7,396 nt of DNA, taken from positions 1-7,396 of the forward strand of contig BAAFRX010000035.1 in the NCBI GenBank assembly GCA_045866275.1. Direction: 5' to 3'. This stretch comes from Sideroxyarcus sp045866275 (GTDB lineage: Bacteria > Pseudomonadota > Gammaproteobacteria > Burkholderiales > Gallionellaceae). Below are positions 1 through 5,289 of this stretch, one piece after another. Both the position numbers and the translations under genes were made by a program. How positions within the stretch are numbered: the first letter of the stretch is position 1; each line of letters opens with the position of its first letter. The notes beneath the pieces were generated by a model. That model was not told the DNA's origin and did no database searches. It worked only from the letters and a program-made list of their open reading frames with translations.

Positions 1-4
1 CCAT
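1..4 (-). CDS. Start codon of a minus-strand gene running off the left edge
   Basis: Only four coding bases are visible (ATG plus one base on the minus strand), so no product can be named. The start is supported by a textbook ribosome-binding site: on the minus strand AAGGAG lies at 17-12, seven bases ahead of the ATG at 4-2. A plausible sigma-70 promoter lies further upstream (31-60). The gene is divergent from the recombinase remnant at 175. The identity of the protein is unknown from this window. Confidence 0.45.
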
Positions 5-30
5 GGTGCTTCTCCTTCGGGGTTGTGGTT

Positions 31-60
31 AGAATAACCCTCAAGGATTTTTACTTGCAA
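31..60 (-). promoter_or_regulatory. Predicted sigma-70 promoter of the left-edge gene, with a palindrome over the -10
   Basis: Read on the minus strand, TTGCAA at 60-55 is a -35-like box and TATTCT at 36-31 is a -10-like box, with 18 bases between them. The -10 lies inside a short palindrome, GGTTA-gaa-TAACC at 27-39. A second inverted repeat, AACCCG (60-65) with CGGGTT (76-81), sits just upstream. Either could be a regulator site, but this is inference from symmetry only. The match to consensus is moderate. Confidence 0.4.
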
Positions 61-142
61 ACCCGTTCGCCAGGCCGGGTTCGGAATTTACAGAAACAAT
101 GTTGCACTAACACGGCAAGCTCGACATAATTTCAATGATCGT

Positions 143-165
143 CTGAAGTGGCGGCTCCACTTCAG
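143..165 (+). repeat. Perfect 9-bp hairpin overlapping the recombinase Shine-Dalgarno
   Basis: CTGAAGTGG at 143-151 and CCACTTCAG at 157-165 are exact inverse complements around a 5-base loop. The last two bases of the right arm are the first two bases of the AGGAGG ribosome-binding site (164-169) of the recombinase fragment. In RNA the hairpin would partly hide that site. In DNA it could be a binding site near the end of the mobile element. Neither role is shown directly. Confidence 0.6.
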
Positions 166-174
166 GAGGTCATT

Positions 175-396
175 ATGAAACCCATCTCATCGCCCCAGGC
201 GACACCGAAGGCTCGGTCATCTGCATCATTCCAGGCACATATTGCTGACGAACTACGCCGTTACGATGAACATCTGCGCGACGTAAGAGGGTTGGCAGCT
301 AGTACACGCAAGGATCGACTTTACGTCGCGGGCATGCTGCTGCGACAGAAGTTCAAGGATCGCGCTATCGATATATCGCGACTGCGCCCCGATGTC
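175..396 (+). pseudogene. Tyrosine recombinase/integrase, N-terminal fragment only
   Basis: This remnant matches the start of a phage-type integrase (tyrosine recombinase). About 72 residues remain, including the helical SAM-like core-binding region, recognisable by the run ELRRYDEHLRDVRG (residues about 27-40) and ASTRKDRLYVAGMLLRQKF. The catalytic domain with the Arg-His-Arg-Tyr residues is absent, so it cannot recombine DNA. The ATG at 175 is preferred over the in-frame GTG at 148 because AGGAGG lies five bases ahead of it. Similarity stops after ...SRLRPDV near 391-396. The frame then runs on through unrelated sequence to a stop at 457-459. The break falls exactly where the transposase remnant begins, so one insertion or deletion event probably removed the rest of both genes. 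It resembles integrases found in multi-recombinase clusters, but that subfamily call is uncertain. Confidence 0.7.
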
Positions 397-398
397 AA

Positions 399-617
399 TG
401 CTTACAGGGCCGCGTCAGCGGCAATGTGGCTGATGTTCCCAGACGAAAGAAGCTGTTGAGGCATTTGCCGCTCAGTGAGATAACGGGGGAGAATCGCGAG
501 CGCAGCGACTGGATGCGTGAAGCCTATCAGGAGCACGGATATACGATGCATGAGATTGCCGACCATGCCGGGGTGCATCATTCGACCGTGAGCAAGATTC
601 TCAAGGAAGCCGAATGA
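399..617 (+). pseudogene. REP-associated/IS200-like transposase, C-terminal HTH tail only
   Basis: This is the last 70 or so residues of a RAYT-type (Y1 transposase-related) protein. What remains is the linker with the VPRRKK motif and a C-terminal helix-turn-helix: YTMHEIADHAGVHHSTVSKILKEAE, of which the HHSTVSKI portion is typical of this family's tail. The HUH and tyrosine catalytic motifs are missing. An internal GTG at 426 could start a 63-residue peptide, but the coding similarity extends upstream of it with no start, which argues for a truncated gene and not a small one. The frame differs from that of the integrase fragment just upstream. The bases soon after the stop (629-640, TCAAGACCTGACC) resemble end sequences I associate with such elements, which is an inference from memory. 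A freestanding small HTH protein is the alternative, and I consider it less likely. Confidence 0.65.
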
Positions 618-635
618 AATCCGCGAATCAAGACC

Positions 636-661
636 TGACCCTTACCTTTGACCCTTGCCTT
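636..661 (+). repeat. Tandem 13-bp direct repeat, two copies
   Basis: TGACCCTTACCTT (636-648) is followed immediately by TGACCCTTGCCTT (649-661), with one mismatch in thirteen. It lies just beyond the transposase remnant and may mark the element's edge or a small slippage duplication. Confidence 0.7.
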
Positions 662-700
662 GCTCAATAACCAACGGGCATTGCGCCGCATGGATTCAAA

Positions 701-739
701 TCAAAACCGTCGGGCCACCCCCGACGAAGTTGGTTTTGA
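701..739 (+). repeat. Bulged REP-like hairpin
   Basis: TCAAAACC (701-708) pairs with GGTTTTGA (732-739), and GTCGGG (709-714) pairs with CCCGAC (720-725). The result is a 14-bp stem with a 5-base loop (715-719) and one 6-base bulge (726-731). A long stem broken by a one-sided bulge is the shape of REP sequences, which RAYT transposases act on, and a RAYT remnant lies only 85 bases upstream. The conserved foot tetranucleotide of classic REPs is not evident. There is no T-run, so an intrinsic terminator is unlikely. Confidence 0.55.
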
Positions 740-765
740 AGTTTAAGAGGGAGAGCCAAGAGTGT

Positions 766-801
766 GCCCCCACCCTAGCCCTCCCCCGATGGGAGAGGGG
801 A
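766..801 (+). repeat. CCCTC...GGGAGAGGGG dispersed-repeat type palindrome
   Basis: CCCTCCCCC (779-787) and GGGAGAGGG (791-799) form a stem with one mismatch around a 3-base loop, preceded by CCCACCCTAGC. This matches the look of a C-rich/G-rich small intergenic repeat that recurs in many proteobacterial genomes. Together with the repeats at 636-661 and 701-739 it makes up most of what can be seen in the gene-free stretch 618-847. No promoter or RNA gene is evident there. Confidence 0.5.
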
Positions 802-847
802 CAAAACCAGCGAATTCTGAGCGTCCTACGCGTTATCATCGCGCCTC

Positions 848-1036
848 ATGAACTTCACCCACATCAAATATTTCTCCCTCTTCGCGTTGCTCATCAACGC
901 AGCCGCCATGCTCTCCCCTGTCATCAACGGCGGCGGCTCCATCACCTACGCGGCATTGTCCCAACACATTGCACTGAATAATGATTGGGCGAATTTGATG
1001 CCGGACAGCCAGGATTGGCTGGATCAGGGCGTATAA
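848..1036 (+). pseudogene. ArnT-like glycosyltransferase, N-terminal relic
   Basis: The 62-residue frame begins with a membrane segment (residues about 9-27, from YFSLFALLINAAAM to the SPVIN turn). It continues into the first periplasmic loop of PMT/ArnT-type (GT39/GT83) transferases: SITYAALSQHIALNNDWANLM, ending DWLD. In complete proteins of this type the loop goes on to a K-P-x-x-x-W motif, but here the frame ends three codons later (QGV, stop). A functional enzyme has about 500 residues and a dozen membrane helices, so this is a relic. The usual acidic residue before SITYA reads glycine here (GGGS, residues 28-31). No strong ribosome-binding site precedes the ATG. It stands about 350 bases from an intact, distantly similar enzyme on the other strand. 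A genuine short membrane peptide is possible but less likely. Confidence 0.6.
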
Positions 1037-1077
1037 CGAAAATGTGTATATGATTGAAATCAAGAGGAGGCATGGTG

Positions 1078-1383
1078 ATGGCGCGGGGTGAGGCAATGGA
1101 CAGTTTTTGCAAGTGGGACGGTGATACGCTGGTACTGAACATTCTCGGCAGGCCGCGCGCGAAGCGCGACAAGATCGGCAAGGTGAAGGGAAAGCAGCTG
1201 GAAATTCACGTGGCGGAAGACCCGGTACGCGGCAAAGCGACCGGACATCTGGTGGATTTTCTGGCGGATGAGTTTGGGGTCGGAAGGTCGGAAGTTACCG
1301 TGGTGTTTGGCACGTATAACGTCAATAAACAGGTGCGCATCCACGCCCCGCAAAAATTGCCCGGGGTTATTCCGCCGCGCTAA
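1078..1383 (+). CDS. DUF167 (YggU-family) protein
   Basis: The gene encodes a small soluble protein of 101 residues, close to the roughly 100 residues usual for the family. The family signature is clear: a short strand region (TLVLNILGRPRAKRDKIG, residues 17-34), a central LEIHVAEDPVRGKAT (41-55) with the P-x-x-GKA motif, a helix, then VTVVFGTYNVNKQVRI (73-88). The molecular role of this widespread family is not established. I chose the ATG at 1078 because AGGAGG at 1065-1070 lies seven bases ahead of it. The ATG at 1072 would be only one base away from that site, and a TTG at 1054 has no such support. Its stop codon shares bases with the stop of the convergent glycosyltransferase (CTAA at 1380-1383). 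It has no co-directional partner now: upstream is only the glycosyltransferase relic. Confidence 0.88.
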   Translation: MARGEAMDSFCKWDGDTLVLNILGRPRAKRDKIGKVKGKQLEIHVAEDPVRGKATGHLVDFLADEFGVGRSEVTVVFGTYNVNKQVRIHAPQKLPGVIPPR

Positions 1384-3023
1384 TTATCGATGTGGCGATA
1401 CAGGCGGAAGCGTTCGCTCTTTTCTCCCTGGCGGCTACCTTCCCAGATTTTTTCCCATCCGATTCCGCTTTCAATCGGTTTTGCGATGCGTTCGCCCTGT
1501 ACCAGCAGCAAATCGCATTTGGCGCGCCGGGTGCTGTGCCATTTGAAATCGCCGAAGTATTCGAGCATCGCTTTTTCACTGATCCCGAGGTGCGAACCGG
1601 TTATGCATGCGTAGTCTTGGGGCAGATGGGCCGTGAGATCCTCGACCATATAGCGATAACTTTTGCCGCTATCCAGCCAGGGGCGCCACAATGTCATGAC
1701 CAGAATCCATATCAGGGTAATGCCGCTGGCCCAGTTGATGAGCGAGCGGCGCACCGAGCGCCCGGTGCGCCAGACGAAGGCCATCCATAGCAGGGTTGAC
1801 ACAAACGCGATCCAGAACGCAGTTGCCTCGAAAGCGGGTTCGAACCCGGGTTGATAGTCTTTCAGCCAGTGGGTGATCTTGGCGTTGTTGTTGAGTAGCA
1901 GGCCCGCCCAGCCCCACCACAACAGAATGGCGAGCAGGGCAAAAGTCATGATGCCGAACCAGTCCAGCGCGTTGGCTGCGCCCCGGCGCAGGGTGGATAG
2001 CGATGCTGTGGCCAGCAAGGCAACAGGAAGTAATAACGGCAGACCGTTTTTGTCGTTGATATCGGGCGCGATGCTCAAGGCGACGAGCATGACCAGCAAG
2101 GCGGTGAGCAGCAATTGGAATTCCGCTTCATGCCACACGCGTTTGCGCGCTTCCCACACCGTCCAGGCAGCCAGGGGGGCGGCCGGCCAGGCCATCCATG
2201 GCAGGGCGGTCAGGTAGTAGAACACTTCCGGGTAGTGGCCGCTGCGGGCCAATTCAAGCCAGCGCCCGATGTTGCGCGTCCATGCCCACTCGGTGAACAG
2301 CGCGGGGGAATGTTGATAGAGCAGCCATGGCCAGATTGACAGCCATGGCAATGCACACAGCACGGCAATGGCGATGGTCGAGAGAAACGTGCGGGTGCGC
2401 CAGTTCCTGAACAACAGCAAAGTCAGGCTGATGGCAATAAACAGGACGGGTGCGATGAAACCTTTGCTTAAAAAACCGATGCCCAGACCCGTACCGATAA
2501 ACAGTCCGGCAAGCTGCGGACGGCGCACGCTCAATGCGTAGCCATACAGCATGACGGCGCAGCCCGCCAGGAACGCGTTGTCGGCCAGAATTTCGTGGGC
2601 GCGCAGCAGCATTCCAAGACAGCCGATCAGGGCGACGGCGGCGGGCCAGCCACGATACTTGCCGAATAGTTCGCGTCCACTGAAGCCGATAAATAACAGG
2701 GTGAGCGCGGTGTAGAAGCCGCTTGCCAGACGTGCGCCGTCATGCAGTGGCAGCCAGGGTGACATGAGGAACGCGAAGGCGGACGCGGTCCAATAGTAGA
2801 GCGGCGGTTTGTCGAAATACGGTTGCCCGGAAAGCTGCGGGAGCAGCCAGTCGCCACTTTGGATGAAATGATGGATGATGCCGAAATCGTAAGCCTCGTT
2901 GGGCTTCCACGGATCATGCCCAATCAGCCCGATCCCGACCCACGATACGATCAGCAAAAGCAGGAGTGCCGCCTTGGCGGCGGTGATGTGCGTTTCCTTC
3001 AATCTTCCGGAGTAAACGTACAT
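1380..3023 (-). CDS. ArnT-like membrane glycosyltransferase (GT39/GT83, PMT superfamily)
   Basis: This 547-residue, strongly hydrophobic protein belongs to the lipid-linked-sugar glycosyltransferases related to ArnT and PMT. Such enzymes take a sugar from a polyprenyl phosphate donor and attach it to lipid A, a protein or another glycan outside the inner membrane. The first helix is at residues 17-35. The first periplasmic loop carries PWKPNEAYDFG (38-48) and FDKPPLYYW (70-78), a later loop has ILADNAF (145-151), and GIGFLSKGF (181-189) matches the family's x-x-K-G motif. About ten further membrane segments follow, then a soluble C-terminal part (about 450-547). Relatives usually have KPDEAY; here position 42 is Asn (AAC, bases 2900-2898), with Glu43 retained. 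The start ATG lies three bases after the M48 protease stop with only a weak AGG ahead, so translation is probably coupled. Substrate cannot be read from sequence; lipid A aminoarabinose transfer is not implied. Confidence 0.85.
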   Translation of the reverse strand: MYVYSGRLKETHITAAKAALLLLLIVSWVGIGLIGHDPWKPNEAYDFGIIHHFIQSGDWLLPQLSGQPYFDKPPLYYWTASAFAFLMSPWLPLHDGARLASGFYTALTLLFIGFSGRELFGKYRGWPAAVALIGCLGMLLRAHEILADNAFLAGCAVMLYGYALSVRRPQLAGLFIGTGLGIGFLSKGFIAPVLFIAISLTLLLFRNWRTRTFLSTIAIAVLCALPWLSIWPWLLYQHSPALFTEWAWTRNIGRWLELARSGHYPEVFYYLTALPWMAWPAAPLAAWTVWEARKRVWHEAEFQLLLTALLVMLVALSIAPDINDKNGLPLLLPVALLATASLSTLRRGAANALDWFGIMTFALLAILLWWGWAGLLLNNNAKITHWLKDYQPGFEPAFEATAFWIAFVSTLLWMAFVWRTGRSVRRSLINWASGITLIWILVMTLWRPWLDSGKSYRYMVEDLTAHLPQDYACITGSHLGISEKAMLEYFGDFKWHSTRRAKCDLLLVQGERIAKPIESGIGWEKIWEGSRQGEKSERFRLYRHIDN

Positions 3024-3026
3024 ATC

Positions 3027-4457
3027 CTATTCGATCAATTTGACGGTTTGTCCCGGCACGGGTTCGCCTTGCGGATAGTGCGCGTTAAGCAGACGCAGAT
3101 ACTGTTCCGCATTGCGCCCCAGCGGTGAACGGGCGGCATATTTTGCGTAGGTGTCTCCTTTTGCGGCTTTTACCATGTGCAGGGTGAGCGGTTTGATCGC
3201 GGCGCGTTCCTGAACGCTTAACTGTTTGAAGCTGCGGATCGCGGCTTCCATCGTACTGCGCTGTGCGGAGAGCACTTGCGGGGTTTTGGCACCGCCCTGA
3301 ATCAGGAAGGCTTTACCCGCCAGATAGATCACGCCGAGAAGTCGCTTGCCGTCGTTGCCGAGCGCGGACTGCAGGCCGTCGATTTGCAGCGCGGCGATGT
3401 CCGCATTCTGCCCCAGCAGGCGGCGCGCATATTCGATCGCGGTGCCGCTCGGCTTGGGATCGAGCTTGAACTGGAGTGCGGCATCGTTTCTCGGGCTCAA
3501 GGCGACCACCTCGGCGGGCAGGTTCTGGATGCGCCACCCGGACGGAAAGGTGATGGCGATGCCCAGGTCTTTATGCAGGAAGCGCTGGTCACGCACGATG
3601 CCTTCCGCCACGCTGTCGCCAAAAGTCATCCCCGCCGTCTGCTGCAGGTATTCATCGCGCTTTTCCACCGGGCTGGCGACGGTGAGGTTATTTGCCTCGC
3701 CCACCACTTGTTGCAGGCGGGTGTCATTGTCGGGGTGGGTGGCAAACGTGCCGTGATAGCGGCGCGGTTCGCGGCCTTCCTGCTTGGCGATCTCGGCATC
3801 GAATGATTCCTGGTTCTTCAACACCCCGACCACGCGGATCATGGCTTGCGGGTCATATCCGGCTCGCGCGAGATACTGTGCGCCTAACCGGTCCGATTCC
3901 AGCTCATGTTCGCGGCCATAGCCGGAAAGAAGTGCGCCCCCCAGCAGATTGCCCAGATTTTGGCCGGCCTGGTTGTTGAGTTCCGGTACGAAGATAGACA
4001 CCAGCGAGATACCGATATTGGCCGCTTGTGCCGCACTTTGTTGACGCACCCCGTGGCGGGCGGTGACGTGGCCGATCTCGTGCCCAAGCACGCCGGCCAG
4101 TTCGGCCTCCGAGTTGAGATAGGCCATGATGCCGCGCGTGATATAGACATATCCACCGGGCAGCGCGAAGGCGTTGATCTCGGGCGAATCCACCACGGTA
4201 AAGTGGTAATTCAGATTGTTGCGATGGCTGCGTTGCGCCAATGCCTGGCCGACGCCGTTGACGTAGCTTTGCAGCGCGGGATTCTGATAAACGCTGTACT
4301 GCTTGCGCACTTCGACATCGGCGCTGCGGCCCATGCTGATTTCCTGCGCTTCCGACATCATCACGAAGTCCTGTTTCCCGGACACCGGATTTTGCGCGCA
4401 ACCGGCGAGCGCCAGCGCGAACGCGCCGGCATACAGGAATGAGGGTAGTCGTGTCAT
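3027..4457 (-). CDS. M48-family zinc metalloprotease lipoprotein
   Basis: This 476-residue protein is a membrane-anchored zinc peptidase. Its N-terminus is a lipoprotein signal with lipobox LAGC and acylated Cys20. Ala at +2 favours the outer membrane, facing the periplasm. The catalytic HEIGH motif is at 126-130, and the third zinc ligand is probably Glu185 in HELESD (184-189), both intact. FATHPDND downstream is also typical of the family. After the protease domain comes a region (about 290-400) of unassigned fold and a LysM-like tail (about 423-476: VKAAKGDTYAKY through GQTVKLIE) that may contact peptidoglycan. This long, LysM-ended form is bigger than LoiP-type proteases and lacks the TPR region of BepA. 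A likely role is quality control of envelope proteins, which is an inference. The start has GGAGA six bases upstream (4468-4464). It follows the rpmE terminator by a few bases, so it may rely on read-through. Confidence 0.9.
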   Translation of the reverse strand: MTRLPSFLYAGAFALALAGCAQNPVSGKQDFVMMSEAQEISMGRSADVEVRKQYSVYQNPALQSYVNGVGQALAQRSHRNNLNYHFTVVDSPEINAFALPGGYVYITRGIMAYLNSEAELAGVLGHEIGHVTARHGVRQQSAAQAANIGISLVSIFVPELNNQAGQNLGNLLGGALLSGYGREHELESDRLGAQYLARAGYDPQAMIRVVGVLKNQESFDAEIAKQEGREPRRYHGTFATHPDNDTRLQQVVGEANNLTVASPVEKRDEYLQQTAGMTFGDSVAEGIVRDQRFLHKDLGIAITFPSGWRIQNLPAEVVALSPRNDAALQFKLDPKPSGTAIEYARRLLGQNADIAALQIDGLQSALGNDGKRLLGVIYLAGKAFLIQGGAKTPQVLSAQRSTMEAAIRSFKQLSVQERAAIKPLTLHMVKAAKGDTYAKYAARSPLGRNAEQYLRLLNAHYPQGEPVPGQTVKLIE

Positions 4458-4469
4458 ATGCGTTCTCCG

Positions 4470-4500
4470 AAAAGAAAAAAGGCAGCCTGCGCTGCCTTTT
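4470..4500 (-). terminator. Intrinsic terminator after rpmE
   Basis: AAAAGGCAGC (4477-4486) and GCTGCCTTTT (4491-4500) form a perfect 10-bp stem with a 4-base loop. Read on the minus strand the stem is followed by TTTTTTCTTTT (4480-4470), the U-tract of a rho-independent terminator. It ends 13 bases before the M48 start codon and abuts that gene's ribosome-binding site, so it probably attenuates transcription into the protease and glycosyltransferase genes. Confidence 0.85.
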
Positions 4501-4525
4501 GATCTGTGCGCTTAACGAAGTTCCA

Positions 4526-4747
4526 TCAAGCGGCGGCTTTGCCGCCCCTATTGTACTTGTTGCGGAATTTCTCGATGCGGCCGGCGGTATCGACGATCTT
4601 CTGGGTGCCGGTGTAGAACGGATGGCACTCGGAGCACACTTCGACATGCAGCGCGGGCTTGCCGATGGTGGAGCGGGTTTTGAACGTGTTGCCGCAGCTG
4701 CAGGTGACGGCGACTTCGGCGTAGGCGGGATGGATGTCAGCTTTCAT
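4526..4747 (-). CDS. rpmE: 50S ribosomal protein L31
   Basis: L31 is a small protein of the large ribosomal subunit that helps bridge it to the 30S subunit. The 73-residue product begins MKADIHPAY, as in the RpmE family, and has CSC at 16-18 and CSEC at 38-41. The four cysteines of the zinc-binding (C+) form are therefore all present. FYTGTQK (residues about 43-49) and the basic tail RIEKFRNKY are also typical. AGGAA lies six bases ahead of the ATG (4758-4754). A good promoter lies upstream (4813-4841) and a strong terminator downstream, so it may be a single-gene unit with some read-through into the M48 gene. Zinc-dependent replacement by a cysteine-free paralogue is known in other bacteria, but none is seen here. 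Confidence 0.96.
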   Translation of the reverse strand: MKADIHPAYAEVAVTCSCGNTFKTRSTIGKPALHVEVCSECHPFYTGTQKIVDTAGRIEKFRNKYNRGGKAAA

Positions 4748-4812
4748 TTTGCGTTCCTAACTTAAAGTTGGCGCGGCGGTTGTACGCGCACGGATAAACG
4801 ATGAGGGCGCGC

Positions 4813-4841
4813 ATTATCCATAAAAATAGGGGCTTGGGCAA
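4813..4841 (-). promoter_or_regulatory. Predicted rpmE promoter with GC-rich discriminator
   Basis: On the minus strand, TTGCCC (4841-4836) and GATAAT (4818-4813) are separated by 17 bases. They are followed at once by GCGCGCCC, a GC-rich discriminator of the sort seen at stringently controlled ribosomal promoters and also at the rrn promoters in this window. That leaves a 5' leader of roughly 60 bases before the rpmE start. Confidence 0.6.
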
Positions 4842-4855
4842 ATTCTTGTGGCGGG

Positions 4856-5212
4856 CTAGCGGATTTGCCCGCGTTCGATGCTGATGCCCACCTGTTTGCA
4901 ATTGCGGATGGCTTGCAGCTTGGCGACGCTGACCCTGACCCAGGGGGCGTTGAAATCCTTGAGGATGATCTGGGCGATGTGTTCTGCCAGCGCTTCCAGC
5001 AAAGAGAAATGCCCCTCGCTCAAGACCGACTGGATGTGTTGCGCGACCTGGGCGTAGTCGAGCGCGTCGTTGATATCGTCGCTCTGGCAAGCGCGGCTGT
5101 TGGGCAGGGCGATGTCCAGGTCGAGTTGCAATGTCTGAGGTACCCGCTTTTCCCGCTCGTAGATGCCGATGAGGGTGGTGACCTTGAGCTCACGAAGAAA
5201 AATGATGTCCAT
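4856..5212 (-). CDS. folB: Dihydroneopterin aldolase
   Basis: FolB converts 7,8-dihydroneopterin to 6-hydroxymethyl-dihydropterin and glycolaldehyde in cytoplasmic folate synthesis. The 118-residue protein aligns by eye from end to end with E. coli FolB: Glu21 (YERE), the SDDIND-x-x-DYA block with Tyr53, Glu73 in SLLEALAE, PWVRV (90-94), catalytic Lys98, and the ending VGISIERG. I chose the ATG at 5212 because MDIIFLREL is the usual family start. A GTG at 5221 would add MHF, and neither has a strong ribosome-binding site: a lone GGA is 12 bases from the ATG and 3 from the GTG. It is divergent from plsY, and rpmE follows on the same strand after 108 bases with its own promoter. Confidence 0.94.
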   Translation of the reverse strand: MDIIFLRELKVTTLIGIYEREKRVPQTLQLDLDIALPNSRACQSDDINDALDYAQVAQHIQSVLSEGHFSLLEALAEHIAQIILKDFNAPWVRVSVAKLQAIRNCKQVGISIERGQIR

Positions 5213-5231
5213 AAAGTGCACAAGTCCAGGT

Positions 5232-5260
5232 TTGGTGACAAGAGCGCATTCGAGTAGAAT
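5232..5260 (+). promoter_or_regulatory. Predicted plsY promoter
   Basis: TTGGTG (5232-5237) and TAGAAT (5255-5260) are separated by 17 bases and followed by GCGCCGC. The leader would be about 20-25 bases and contains the ribosome-binding site TAAGG (5277-5281), eight bases ahead of the plsY ATG. The -10 lies inside the palindrome at 5244-5264. Confidence 0.5.
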
Positions 5261-5264
5261 GCGC
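5244..5264. promoter_or_regulatory. Perfect 8-bp inverted repeat between folB and plsY, possible operator
   Basis: GCGCATTC (5244-5251) and GAATGCGC (5257-5264) are exact inverse complements around GAGTA. The 21-base palindrome covers the predicted plsY -10 and sits 32 bases from the folB start. This is the size and position expected of a dimeric repressor site, or it could be an RNA hairpin at the 5' end of a folB message. No regulator is identified. Confidence 0.45.
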
Positions 5265-5289
5265 CGCTGTTCATTTTAAGGTATTCAAG

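Noticed and set aside
665..745. Possible integron attC site
   Set aside because: The bulged stem is suggestive, but the paired RYYYAAC and GTTRRRY core sites are not found at its ends and no intI or cassette lies nearby.
655..981. 108-residue open frame on the plus strand across the repeat-rich gap
   Set aside because: It runs through non-coding repeats and the glycosyltransferase relic in a different frame and shows no domain.
1..1036. A complete mobile element or three-recombinase island
   Set aside because: Only truncated pieces are present, with no catalytic domain, no paired terminal repeats and no target duplication visible.
4531..4546. GGCGGC-ttt-GCCGCC hairpin
   Set aside because: It lies in the last codons of rpmE (Gly-Gly-Lys-Ala-Ala), is explained by codon choice and has no T-run; the true terminator is further downstream.
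3904..4647. 247-residue open frame on the minus strand
   Set aside because: It is a shifted-frame shadow of the M48 gene and rpmE, with arginine/serine/proline-rich, low-complexity composition and no domain.
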